This document shows positions 44,700 through 56,189 of a DNA stretch of 64,000 nt, one piece after another. Position 1 is the stretch's first letter, and every line of letters begins with the position of its first letter. Below the pieces are notes generated by a model, which saw only the letters and a list, made by a program, of their open reading frames with translations, ran no database searches and had not been told where the DNA came from. The DNA is from Agarophyton chilense (taxonomy: Eukaryota > Rhodophyta > Florideophyceae > Gracilariales > Gracilariaceae): the NCBI GenBank assembly GCA_030374765.1, contig JARGXX010000003.1, positions 682,001 through 746,000 on the forward strand, given 5' to 3'. Made by a program: the position numbers and the translations under genes.

Positions 44700-45478
44700 G
44701 TGTCCAGCTTACACACGTTTTCATAGATATCACATAAAACGCCCAGGAACCGGATGCCCTCGTCCTCCAGGTTCCTGGTCATCGGTCGTCACAAGTTATG
44801 TTCTCAGAACACTCATCCTTCATCCTCCTCTTTGAAACTCTCAAGATTCTTGAGAAGTCAAGAACGATCCGACGAAGAGTACGATGTTCAAACCCTTCTT
44901 CACAACAGCAACGTACTTGCCGTCGAATCAATCACAATCAGCCTTTTAGTCGCTAAGAAATCGTCACCCACATCTTCCTTCATAAACATGGAGTCTTTTT
45001 TTCAACCCAAACTCTCCTACACGAACTTTATATTCGGGAAAGTGCCCTAACCATCAATGCGACACTCGTCGATGCCGTATTATTTTTGGAAAGCGAAATA
45101 CCATCTCTTCATGACCCGGCCATCGCAACACACACCAAAAAGGTTCACAAGGTCAAGGCCCTTATCATGCAAAGTATACCTGACCTAATAATTGAACAAC
45201 TTTCATCAGATATCCTCAGTCACTCACCATTCCATATCTTAAACACCATCTTTAATCATGTCCGTCAAATCAATGGGCAAGACCACGATGCTCTCACCTC
45301 TAAGGCACGATCTATCTTACTCGAATCTGTATTGAACATCAAGGAATACATCTCCAAACCTCTTTCTATCCGAACGAAAATGCTCAACTCCAATTTCCCC
45401 TACATTAATGAAGAACGCTCACCCTTGAAAAAATCCTCATTTATGGTCTGTGGTATAAACCAAAACGGTAGCAAGGGG
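44700..45478 (+). pseudogene. Copia gag fragment
   Basis: The 132-residue frame 45086-45484 and the broken frame before it read as a UBN2-type gag (S-Y-T-N-F-I-F then N-A-T-L-V-D-A-V-L-F-L-E-S; helices with I-L-N-T-I-F and K-E-Y-I). It ends at a junction with LTR-like DNA near 45480. In minus orientation before the inversion. Confidence 0.6.
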
Positions 45479-45479
45479 G

Positions 45480-45990
45480 TGTGAGACATGTCTATTCTAG
45501 GGAGCGCACGATGGGCTCGGCCTAGGGGGAGATTAAGGATACCTGTAACGTGTGGCAGCACCATCCACTGAAAGGTGCAACAGGCACGGCAGCCGTACTG
45601 TTATCAAGTTGGTAAACGATGATGCACAACGCACGCGAGTCCGGAAACCCGTAAGGACACTAAACTTGCCTTTACGGTCAACTGTAGAAACCGAAAGGGG
45701 TAAAAGTAGTCTAGTAGTTGCTAAACTTTACAATAGTGACCGAGGTGGCCATGCTTATTGAAGATATACATCTCACCGGCCGCCCGACTTACGGTGGCGC
45801 TCTCTGCCACGTGGCCACGGGGAGGTGCACCTCAGGTGCACCTTCCCATGTACTTAATCTTATCTATCTATCTAGAACTAAATTAGCGAAAAGCTAAACT
45901 AATTGCTCACTAAACCACTGTAATACAAGGCGCATGCCGGCAACCATTAGGTCCAACAAGTGGCATCACTGCCTCCTTGGTGTACAGAGT
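45480..45990. repeat. LTR-like fragment
   Basis: GC-rich block followed by an AT-rich block (45855-45900, including TATCTATCTATC) and a short GC-rich end, with TGTAACG at 45543. This resembles the organisation of the LTRs at 452 and 41572, but no primer site or paired copy is clear. Confidence 0.35.
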
Positions 45991-45991
45991 A

Positions 45992-48623
45992 TATTCTCGA
46001 TAAACTGAACCTTTTTGTTGCGGCTCATATAGATCAAGAGGTTCAGTTTATCGAGATGTTCAGTTTAGCAGAATACACGTGTTCATATTTCGCACACCTC
46101 AAGTACAGAGCAATGAGCTGTTCAGACAGAATCAAAAGCCATAAATGGCGTACAGGGCATGTAATGGTAATATATTGGCAGAATTGGACTCCGAATTTTC
46201 AAGAACGGCCTTCTCCGTCTAGAAATAAGCATGGGAGCCCAAGATAAGCAACCCTGGAAACGACATAGAAAGCAGCATCTTCAGTAATTGTGGCCTTTAG
46301 CCATCCTAGCTACTGCCAACGTACAACAAAGCGTCTTCTAAGACGCCAATTTCAGTTCCTTTCTCTCAATCAATCTTTTAATATGTTCCATTTATCATTT
46401 CTGTCAAACCCTCAGTCTCCTTCCCCTTTTCGATTCACATACAACGCGATGCCACAAATCTATCCGATCACCACTAATACTCCCCCAAGAGTTTCCAGTA
46501 ATACTAAGCGACAAGTTACTCTGAAACAAAAGCAAGATGCTCTTTTACTTCTCGGAGCCCGTCGTGATGGCTCATTTTGCACCGGGTATATCAACCCTAC
46601 GACTGGTAAAAAAATGGAATGGCAATACCATTGCCAAGAATTTTATTGTTTCAAAAGGATCAGCTTCGTCATGGCGGAATAAATCCTACAGAGTTCTCTC
46701 TCTCAATACTAAAAATCGACAGATAAAAAAGTCATGCCGTATAAGAAAGGCTTCCTTTCCAAAATTAAAGATGGCTGTCGAGCGATATATACGGGAGCGA
46801 ATCATATAAATGCAAGATAAATCTATGTTTTCGAAGGGGACTAACCGCAAATCAGCTACAAAGCTTCGAGACACAATGGTAGAACGCATTAAGATTTTAT
46901 TGGACTCTGAAGTGGAACCGAGCAAAGGAACCTTTGTCGCAAGCTCTGGCTGGTGTCTCAATTTTATTAAGCGTCATAATCTTTACATTTTGAAAGGAAG
47001 TGAACAGGCAGGGAACTTCTCTGCTGAGATAATCGAATAAGCTCGAACTAATACACGCAAGGATCTTACTACATTTGCGCTCTGTGATATTTGTAACACC
47101 GATGAGGTAGTAGTTCTGTACCGTTCCTTCCCAAGCCGTGCTGTTCACGCGCGCAAATAGACTGTGGCGTATGAAAGGGTAACGAACAGGCTCACTGCTG
47201 TACTCACGGGTTTCGCGGATGGTCGAAAGGCCTCCATGGTGGTAATCGGCATAGCCATGCGCCCCCAGAGCTTTCCGCATCACTTCGGTGGAATGCAAGA
47301 TTTGGGCATTTTTTACCAGTCGCAGGCGAACGCCTGGAACACCCAAAACTCATGGTCAAAAACAGTGAAAGGCATGGAAAAGATGGCGCATTTGCAAGGC
47401 CGGACGATAACAGGAGTGTTAGACAACTGCTCTGCACACAGCGTCGATTACAGCCGATATGCGCACTACTGGCCTGTCTTCCTATCTCTAAACCAGACGC
47501 CAGTATTTCAGCCCGTTGGCGCTTCAATTGGCCGTTATGTCAAGTGTGCCTTTTGTCAGTTGCTTATTAGGCAATTGCTGAAGTATGTTGACAATAACAT
47601 GGAATTCAATGTGGACGAACTCAGACCGTTTAAAATGAATGAAGCTGTTACTACATATAATGCTGTTTGTATGATGGCTGAAGCATGGAACATGGTTCCA
47701 ACTCATGTGGTTCTAAATGGCTGGTTGGCTCCTGGAATACTTGGGCCGCATCAGACCTCCGAGATACGCGACATGCTTTCGAATGATAGTGGAATAGAGG
47801 TTTCTTCGTTTAATCTGCAGATGGGCTCATCCACGTCTACCGAGAAGGCTATTGTTGCGAAAGAGCGGTTGATGCCCGCGCTGCGGGCGCGCTGCGGCTT
47901 AATTCCCTCAAAGAGGCAGGTGATCTCAATAATTCAGCCGTTCTGGATGACTTTTCTGCCGCAGACTTAGAGGACTTTTTTGACGCCGAGGAGACCTTGA
48001 ATGTCTTCCATCTAGTGTCTGTAGAAAACGCCGTTACAGTCGCTGTTGATGCTGCATTGAAAGCGGGCGGCAACGATGTGTCTGGATGCCAGAACTCTTG
48101 CAAGGAGCCTGAACATACTGAACGCCAGCCTGAACGCCAGCCATCTGTCACGAGGTATCTAGAAACAGCGGAGGCGTTTCTCAATGAGATCACTTGAAGG
48201 ACCGCTAGCAGACATAGGTGTATGGAAGGGTCACGTGCTGAAGACTTGATGCCCCTCATAGAACAGGAACTAGAGAGGGTCAGGTTGCAAAGGCGGCGGA
48301 ATGCTAGGCAGTCCAAAGTTGGTGAATTTTGGAACATAGAACAAATCCAGTACAGTGCTTAGCCAGAGTACTGTCAAAAACCGGAGCCAGACGGTATAAT
48401 TCAAAAAGCCTTCTAAACGCCTCAAAATCAGGGTTTGATAAACTGAAACCACCCAATGTCTCTGTTCTGTTTATCGTAATCATCAGGTTAGGAGGAGGCT
48501 TCAGTTTATAAAACTGAAAGTGCATTTCTAGCCTAAAAACGCACATGTGGCGGAGGTTGCCATTGAATGTGTTCGGTTTATAGCGTCTGTTCAGTTTATC
48601 GTGGGTTCAGTTTATCGAGAATT
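45992..48623 (+). mobile_element. Pogo/Tigger-like DNA transposon
   Basis: Inverted termini ATTCTCGATAAACTGAACC (left, ~45994) and GGTTCAGTTTATCGAGAAT (right, to ~48622), with TA at both edges (45990-45991 and 48624-48625). Further copies of TTCAGTTTATCG lie just inside both ends (46041 and 48589-48603), plus an internal hairpin near 48500. It carries a CENP-B-like HTH and a DDE_1-type catalytic domain. Confidence 0.85.
46440..47970 (+). pseudogene. Pogo-like transposase (three frames)
   Basis: Psq/CENP-B N-terminal HTH: V-T-L-K-Q-K-Q-D-A-L-L-L-L in the 46290 frame, then N-T-I-A-K-N-F-I-V-S-K-G-S in the 46537 frame. CENP-B-type second HTH 46810-47040 (A-S-S-G-W-C-L-N-F-I-K-R-H). Catalytic part 47164-47970 (268 residues) with T-A-V-L-T-G-F-A-D-G-R-K, V-L-D-N-C-S-A-H (second Asp) and F-Q-P-V-G-A-S-I where related enzymes have QPLD. 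The first catalytic Asp region falls in the break before 47164. At least two frame changes, so not functional as read. Confidence 0.8.
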
Positions 48624-48639
48624 TACTTTGTTGCTCACT

Positions 48640-49330
48640 ATACTACACGGTCTTAAATCAAATCCGGAATTCTATCAGCTCCACATCGTCATGGCCGGAA
48701 CACCACCTGCATCCATTCGATAGTTTACGAATCACCGACAGCAAGCTACCTTCGTCCAGAAAAATATTTCTGCACCCCAAATATCATTTACCAACCCCAA
48801 ATTCACGTAACTCTACGTCCGAACCTCCCAAGTCAGTCACGTCCACGTCGCTTTCGATCAAAACCATATTCAAACCATGCATGTCCTCAGGGCTACACCG
48901 GCAAATGGTGCCGCGTCCATGGATGTGTCACGCACAGCAATGATGAATGCCCTCTTCAGAAAGTAAAACTCCAAGCCCGGGCAAACGCACTCAAAATCCG
49001 TGTTCTTCCTGAAAATCGCATGAGCAACCTGAAGCAAAATGTCAATGACACTCATCAGCTTCAGCCCCAAGGTACATTTATCCTTGATTCAGCCGCCCAC
49101 CCCACTCATGTTTCTTTTTCAAACCCCGCAAAGTGAGCTCTTTCACACCCGACTTACACCATCTCCGCCAACGGCCATACCTCTCCCATAACCAAGCAGG
49201 GGCCAATATCGATACCAGCGACACATAAGACTATCCGCACCCCCAATGCCTTACATGCTCCAAACATCGGTCTGACCCTGCTCTCTGTAGCCTCCCTGGT
49301 AGACAAACATCAGATACGTTTCCAAATAAA
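48640..49330 (+). pseudogene. Copia gag end and protease fragment
   Basis: Reads I-L-H-G-L-K-S-N-P-E-F (end of gag core), a Cys/His cluster (W-C-R-V-H-G-C-V ... D-E-C), protease with F-I-L-D-S-A-A-H (D-S-A in place of D-S-G), and the downstream motif A-L-H-A-P-N-I-G-L-T-L-L-S-V. Its first residues repeat what the fragment at ~45460 encodes, so the two may come from different copies. Confidence 0.6.
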
Positions 49331-49339
49331 ATCTAACGT

Positions 49340-50501
49340 TACATAACGTTTTTCTTACATCACCTATTCGTTAGAAATCTTTTTTTAGTCCCCCCTCCGC
49401 CGCGTTCACCCTCCAAGTTCGCATACATAATGGCTGACCCATTGCTGACCCCCTGTTCCTTCCGCCCACGCTCCCCGTGATGATGATTGCCGCCCGCTCC
49501 TCGCTTCGGCGTTCGTTGATGCGTCTCCCGCTGGCCCGGACCGCCTCCGCCCGCGGTCAACGCCACCGAGCTGCACGAAAAGCATGTAGAGCACGGCCGC
49601 AAAATAGATTACTACGCTGGCTATTCTATGCAAGTGCAGTACCACACAGTATCAAGAACTCCTACATGTTTGTGCGTTCCTCAGCTGGCCTGCTACATTG
49701 TCGCACATGGCCTAAATTGTGTTGCATGGAGCTGAGAACGCTGCATTTATTGGTTGTGCCCGATGTGGCTGCCATCGAACCCAACTGCACTCAGCCATCT
49801 CTGATAATCACCACGAACAAGGGTGTCATTGATAACACCATCAATTCAAAATATCATGGTCGTCGATAGCGCATGTAAGGACAAGGACATTTCCCATACC
49901 CGCCAGCATAGGTACACAGCCGAAGCCAACGGAATGGGGCTCATGGCAAGAATGTCGAACAGTGGCGCAAACAAGGGGGCGATACAACTTTCAGTGAAGC
50001 GCGTGGACAATGACTGGACCTCGAAAGTGAAACGGAAGGGAGGTATTGGGGTATGATGCGAGAGGTAGAGCGGAGTGTGACTGCTACTGATGTTTGCAAT
50101 CGGGGAAAGCCAGAGTGGCGGATGGTTATTGACAGAATTGCTGGAGCTCTGAAAACCACGAAGTGACGAGGACAGAGTGGCGATGGGGTGGAATCTGCAT
50201 GGGTTGCTTTAAGAAGGATTCGATCAAGGGTTCGTGGTTGGAGAAGGCGAGGAGGGACGCAAGAAGTTTCGAGCTCATTAGCCATCACGATTTTCTTGCT
50301 TTACACTGCTGCATTGCCATGACCGATCCGGCCTACCTTTTGCTTTTCTTTGAATTTCTTCAAGCCCAAGCGGGCGTGACCGCCCAGCCCAGCAGTGTCA
50401 GCCTTATATAATGCTGCTTCACGCGCTGCGGTTACACTGGCCAGTATACTGGAAAGAACTGCATTCCCCTCTCTGTGACGGAGAAGAAGGATGTTGAATT
50501 G
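49340..50501. other. Stretch beyond the hAT 3' end without a clear gene
   Basis: About 1.2 kb, GC-rich at first. ORFs up to 130 codons on both strands lack known motifs. 49645-49406 (minus) would be an 79-residue protein with one hydrophobic segment; I cannot support it further. Confidence 0.3.
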
Positions 50502-52568
50502 TCACAAATTGGTGAAGAGGATGGCGTCTGGTCTCTCGGTATAGTTCATTGCAGCCTCGAGAAGGCCTTCAAGATGCAGCTCCTCTACATCAAAAAGCTT
50601 GTTCTGCTCTTTGAAGCTGTCTCGCTCCCCAACGACAGAGCTGATATTCCCTGCCACAATGGCATCCATCTGTGGCAGAAACTCCTGTGAGGGACACAGG
50701 TTCCCCCGTACTGCTTTCCAACCACCACCCATACGAACTCGTAAAAAACTATTCTCCCGCTTTTATGAAATCTTTCTGCAAAGTTTTGTGCAATTGTGAG
50801 CAACATATACCTGCCGCTCCCTCTTGAGGTCCCCAAGGCGCCCACGGCGAGAGGTCAAAAATTTCTTGGCAACCTTTTGGTTCCGCTCAACACCAGCGGT
50901 GGAGGACGGAGCCTTGAAAACCTGCATTAGGCGGCGCGATAGAGCGGGAAACTCACTTCGAAGCTGACACCAAATTCGACGGGGATGCCGGGAACGCAAG
51001 GCTTGCATAGAAGATGGTGGCGCGATACATAAAGTTAAGTTTTCTTGCATAAGCTGGTCAAGTGGCGTTGTAGAATCTGCCAAAAGTTCAATTGGTTTCC
51101 CGCACTGGCTACACAGCGGCCCTTGACCAAGCTCAAAGAAAGAGGCACCGTAGGCTGCCATCATATTCTGGAGCATAGTAGTGTATAGAGGATCTGTGTT
51201 GAAAGCCAGGGCGTGAACTGGACTGTAAATTAGACCCCAAAGATATAAAAGCTGTAGCTTCCTTCTCTGTGATGCCCCATACGATCTTACGTGTGCATGT
51301 ACAAATAAAAAGCAAGCATAAAAAAGTGAAAATGTCCCAGTATCACTTTCAAGAACGCCAATGCAGCGACATATTTGGTCAAAAAGTGCCGCTGTATCAC
51401 CAAGGCTTAACCAAAATTCTTGCGAAGATAATATTTCCAGTATACCTCCAGGTATATGGAATGTTGACTCAATACCCCTCATATCTCTTTCTTGTAAAAC
51501 GGCATACGACAAATAGCTCAGTGATGGACTTACTTTGAGGAGCCGCTTCAGCAACAAATTAACTGTCGACCATCTTGTCCTACAGTATAAAACCATAGTA
51601 TATAATTTTCCTTGTTTCTCCAAGCAAATAGAATCGAAAACATTTCGAAGAAGATCTGTGTTTTTAATTGTCTTGGAGATCGTTAAAGCCTGCTTCACGA
51701 GATTCTTAACATAATTTTCTTTCCCAATATCCTCGCAAAAATTTTGTAAGCAATGTGTGCTGTACCCATATGCCCATTGTACAACTTTTTCATACTGCAG
51801 ACAGCGACGTAAATCTCTCATTACATTGCAGGAGTCGGACACAAATGCGAACACTGCTTCACTCTGCACAAGGTCTTTCAGCCGTGCAATGCAGTCCTTT
51901 ACCTTACAGCAGAGGTTTTGAGATGTTTCTTTTTTTAAACCTGCCCGAAGGTATTCAATAAAGAACGAAATGCGTAAATGAACTATGACATTGCTCAGAG
52001 ATTTAGAAAGCACATTTGTTGGTCCATCAATACCCAGAACACCGCGCTCATTTATGCCTATACTGTTCAGTACATCAGACATAGTTTCTTTGAACTTTTC
52101 GTGGAGAACTTCTGTACCAATTCTATTCTTAGATGGAGGATAGTATGCCGGGCGAATTACTTTCCAAGACTCTACCCATGCTGGGTGTTCGAATATATCG
52201 AAATAGAACCCATATTCAAGAAGAGCTGACGTGAGTGCACGATCAATTTGTGCACGCGCAGTTGGAGTGATTAGATCGGCAAGGAGATGCCAAAAGGGGC
52301 CATTTGATTGTGCAGTGGGGGTACAAGGTGCAATTTGAGATTGGTTTGATGTTCCTTCTGTCATGACTGGAAGGGACCCTCCAGATCTTGGGATGGTTTG
52401 GCAGTTAGCATGGTGTGGGCGCAAATTGGTTGAACTTCCAGAAACTGTCTGGTTACAGAATCTACATCTTCCTCTATTGGTTTTGAATGTTTTTCTTCCT
52501 ATAAGCTGAAAGTGCTTCCAAATCAGATTCCTCTGTGTAGTATCTGCTCTAACGGAGAGAGCAGACAA
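50502..52568 (-). pseudogene. hAT-family transposase with BED finger
   Basis: 601 codons from 52568 to TAA at 50763-50765; the same frame then continues 87 codons to TGA at 50502. Domains: BED-type finger (C-R-F-C-N-Q-T-V ... H-H-A-N-C), transposase core (G-I-D-G-P-T-N, F-V-S-D-S-C-N-V-M, R-T-R-W-S-T-V) and the hAT dimerisation motif near the end (S-S-T-A-G-V-E-R-N-Q-K-V). The first 11 codons (M-S-A-L-S-V-R) lie inside the solo-LTR copy 52536-53202, so this start is an artefact of insertion; the original start is probably the ATG at 43624. No frameshift in 2 kb. Confidence 0.85.
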
Positions 52569-53202
52569 CTGCGACAGCGTTCGGACTGCCGATGGGTCGC
52601 TTGCGGCGAAGGAAAAGGGGTGGTAGAGCTACAACACCAGCGAGCTGGAAGTGGGGTGTAAGGCCACTACTCGCCAGCGAGGGTGAACAGTGCAACTGTA
52701 AAACGTTGATGGAACGTAGGTACGAGACGGCTCGTGAAGTGGTTGGGGGTTGACTATCTATTATAGCTCGTCCGGATCTCCGGTTATGGAATCCTAAGCG
52801 AGGAACAGAATAGTCATGATGCCCATGTTGTCTCCTTTACTTGGAGTCGGCGCTCACCTCTGGTACACTATATAATGTGTGCCAGGGTGAGTGCCCAAAT
52901 AAATATATAAATAATACCCAGTAGTCAGCCACTTAGCCAAACCACTGTATGGGTACGGTCCCTAATGGACGTCTAGCTACAAAGGGTAGTAAAACCAGCC
53001 ACGTGGATCGCCACTACATGCGCCGTTGCAATCCACTCCACTCGTGATACCACGTATTCCAACAATGTACCCTGCCTCCTGGCATCCTACGCGGTGTGCC
53101 GTTTCATATCACAAGTCTGATGACATCACTCACTTATGAGTTCCAACCGCGACTTCGCGAAAACCCAACATATCGGATTCCCCGACATAGTAGAATACTA
53201 CA
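52536..53202 (-). repeat. Solo-LTR-like repeat, right copy
   Basis: 667 bp, TGTAGTAT...ATACTACA, flanked by CTCTG (52531-52535) and AAATC (53203-53207). Near-identical inverted partner of 43638-44304. It supplies the apparent start codon of the hAT ORF on one side and a spurious 30-codon ORF (53136-53228, plus) on the other. Confidence 0.8.
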
Positions 53203-53331
53203 AAATCATCTGGGCTGCGTCGTCGTAGATAGACTTATATTCTCCAGTGGTTGTAATCCTAACGATCTCCACTTTTCTCTGCTATATGACGGCTTCGTTA
53301 GACCAGGGAGCTCCGAGAAACGCCCACTAGA

Positions 53332-54876
53332 ATGGCATCTCGGCGACGACGTCTCTCTGGACAGTCCACACCCCTAATGCCACCCAGTCAAATAGATAAT
53401 GTTAATAATTTTCTTTCCGTTACCGCACGTGCCATTAACATGAACGAAACGCCGTCGGACCCTATTTTACAGCGCTCTGAAGAACCTGGCCCAATACCCG
53501 CTCCAGTAATATCACAGCTTCCGTCCGATAGCATCGCTCTTGCACATACGCCGGCAGTCTCTGAAACTTTCCATCACTTCTCCAATGCCATCATTATCTG
53601 TCCCGAGCCGCAACCGATCAGCACAGAGCTTGAGGCACTCTACACTTTCATTGCTCGGAAGACAAAGACCTATTTGCAAGACATTGCGAAGTACCTTTCG
53701 CTTACTAAGCGTGGAAAGAAAGGCGAACTGTTCGTTCGCCTGATCTTGACAGCCAAGAAGAAGGGATTGATGGGGATACTTCTTGAAGAATCGTTCTTAG
53801 AAAAAGATACTCTATAGGAGTTTAAAACGATGCATAGCCGTACACTTCTTTCGGAGTCCTGTCCAGAAGAGGATGATCTTCTGAAGCATTTAACGTAAAT
53901 GGAACGCGGCTTAGGGTCAAAGGACCTGGAGGGCGGTCGCCTTTACGTCCGCGATGCTAAAGTTGAGTCCTATTCAAATATTATAGCCACCCGAGATTCG
54001 TTAGCAATTGAAAAGGAAAAAGTTCCGAACTTTTCATTGGACGAGTTTGTGCGCCTTTTTATCATTATTCGTGACGACGATCTCGCCCGAAAGGCAATAA
54101 AACGTGCTTTTGGATCTCCTATGGTGCGTCGCGAGCTCGACGATAGGGTCTCTCAATATGACTTCTTTATTTCCGCTGAAAATCGTTGTATCGTCCATAC
54201 CCTACTGACCAGGGCAGAACTGACAAATGTTCTAGAGAACATCGCTTTCTCCCGAAGCCCTCTTGCGCACAGATATTAGGCTTTAACTAAGCGAAATTAC
54301 CAAGACGCAAAAAAGGATTTTACATTCTTCTACGAAAAATGGTCTGCATCGGGACAGAACGACCCCGAATGCTTCCCGAATCATCTTCTTAAACATCCAA
54401 ATGGGTCTTTCATGATTCCATTAGCTCGTTAGCTTATCTTTTTTAAGCTGTTTGGCTGTGGAACGGACAATGAGGACACTGAGATGATACACGTGTTTTC
54501 CAAGGTAATGGGGGATGAAGTTAGCTATGATACAGAAGTGCACATTGAAAAAGGGGATGAAATCACTCGGGGTGTCCCGTTTGCAAAGAAAAGACGCCGT
54601 TCAAGTGACTCCATTGTTTTAGAGCATAAGATGAAAAAGCTGGTGGACATCACTACGTCGTCGGGAATGGTTTCTCAGAGGCAGAAGACCGAGTTCGATG
54701 GATCAATTATACAGAAGCAGCTAGAAATAGTGAGGGCCGAGATATAATGCCGTTCTCTTCTGCTGGGCGAAGGAGATATTGAGAAGGTAACAGAGATGAA
54801 AGACTCTGTAAAAAGGACTTCATTGAATCTTTTCCGCAAAATGAAGAACAACGTGAACAAGATGTTGGATGAATAA
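53332..54876 (+). pseudogene. Unrecognised long reading frame with five in-frame TAA/TAG
   Basis: About 514 codons in one register from ATG 53332 to TAA 54874-54876, interrupted by TAG 53815, TAA 53896, TAG 54277, TAG 54430 and TAA 54745 but by no frameshift. Sequence between the stops looks coding. Around residues 100-145 a helix-turn-helix stretch (Y-L-Q-D-I-A-K-Y-L-S-L-T-K-R-G-K-K-G-E-L) could be a SAP-like DNA-binding motif; near 54590 there is a basic K-K-R-R-R-S-S nuclear-signal-like patch. A transposon accessory gene is possible. Function unknown. Confidence 0.5.
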
Positions 54877-55098
54877 GCTTACCAGAGATGTAAAAATGAA
54901 ACAGGTTGATAGATAGGCTGTTAGTGTATGATCAGCTCGCTCACCAGTCCCCATCAGCACGTGAATCTATGAAAAGCGCGCCAAACAGTGTTCTAAAGCT
55001 CACAACCAAGTCATTGATCTTTTTTAACATCTGCTTTCACATTGTGATCTACAATCACAGAAAATGATCCCCAAGAGGTGCTTTAATTTCAAAAAGCA

Positions 55099-56108
55099 CT
55101 CGTAACGATTACCTTTAAACTTTTTTCAAAGTTTGAAAAGGGACAAATAGTGGCTCTATGCCACGAAATGATTCCCATTAGAGACATTGCAACCAACCTC
55201 AATCGAGCTCCTTCGACAGTTTCTGGCTTTCTGAAGCGCCATAAAAACAACAAAGCGAACAATAACCCCCGAAATGCCCTCAAACTTAGCGAAAAAAGCA
55301 AACGCTTGCTACTCTGACTCGCATCTACAGGAAAATAAAGTGTGTATGACCTCAAAGTGAGACTCAGGCTACCCTTTGGTGTACGCTGCATCCATAAAAT
55401 ATTAAGGGCGCAGCCGAATCTTCAATATCGAACGTTTTTGAGGGCTCCAAGAATGCATTCTGGTCATAACGAAAAGCGCCTTCGATTGGCGAGACTTAAT
55501 ATCAGCAACGGTGACAACCATTGGGTTGAAGTGGTTTCCTCTGACGAGCAGATGTTAAAACTGGATGGGCCGGACGGATTGGTATATTGCTGGCACGATT
55601 TACGCAAAGAACTTCCTCGTATTTCTAATCGTCAAAATAGGGGTGGATCCGTCATGGTATGGGGGACTATTTCATTTTATGGTGTTTTAAAGATAATATT
55701 TATTAAGTGCAAACAAAATGCCGTGATGTATTGCAATACTTTAGAACAGGGGTTGTTTCCGTTTGTAGTTGAAACGTTTGGAGAATCATTTCCATATATT
55801 TTTCAACAGAACAATACATCAATTCAAACCCAAAAAATTACGCATGAATGGCTAATACAGAAGCGTGATTCTGTTCTACTGTGGCCAGCAAAGTCTCCTG
55901 ATCTAAATATAATAGAAAATGTTTGGGGGAGATGGCTCGTAAAATGTACGCGAGACATGAACAGTTCGAATCAGTGGAAGAGTTGAAGGCTACTATGATA
56001 GAAGTTTTAGAGAATTTGGACACTGATTACTTCCTTAAGTTTTATAACAGCATTAAAAGACGTCTTTTAGCTATCATTGACACAAAAGGAGACGCCACAA
56101 GAGATTAA
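55099..56108 (+). pseudogene. Tc1-type transposase relic
   Basis: HTH in the first frame (D-I-A-T-N-L-N-R-A-P-S-T-V-S), then TGA at 55315 and TAA at 55336, then the 214-residue core frame 55342-55986: S-S-D-E-Q-M-L-K-L-D-G-P-D-G (first Asp), F-Q-Q-N-N-T-S where the second catalytic Asp is Asn, and S-P-D-L-N-I-I-E-N (Glu, 34 residues on). A frameshift near 55925 moves the end to 55923-56108. Same broad family as the element at 27771, but terminal repeats were not found. Confidence 0.82.
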
Positions 56109-56189
56109 AAAGGGTTTCAGTGAGCTCATAAAAAGCTTGTGCGTGTTTAGTTTTCGCGGTCTAGATTGCTAGTGCTGCAATGTTTTATG

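Larger units (their letters stand above)
44305..52535. other. Inverted 8.2-kb segment
   Basis: The segment between the two opposite solo-LTR-like copies. The exchanged target duplications show that it was flipped by recombination between the copies. It contains the palindromic array, copia gag and protease pieces, an LTR fragment, the pogo-like element and the hAT transposase body. Confidence 0.75.

Noticed and set aside
49406..49645. Small membrane protein on the minus strand (79 codons)
   Set aside because: Only one hydrophobic stretch, a Gly/Arg/Ser-rich tail, no homologue I recognise, and a competing ORF on the other strand.
52569..53135. Bidirectional promoter between the hAT ORF and a plus-strand ORF starting MSSNRDF
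   Set aside because: First considered because the block recurs at 43.7-44.3 kb. The exact 667-bp edges, terminal repeats and exchanged target duplications show it is an inserted LTR; both ATGs are accidental.
50502..54909. A general genetic-code change (UAR as glutamine)
   Set aside because: The hAT frame has 601 codons without any UAR, and other decayed elements contain TGA as well as TAA/TAG. It is kept only as one option for the single frame at 53332-54876.
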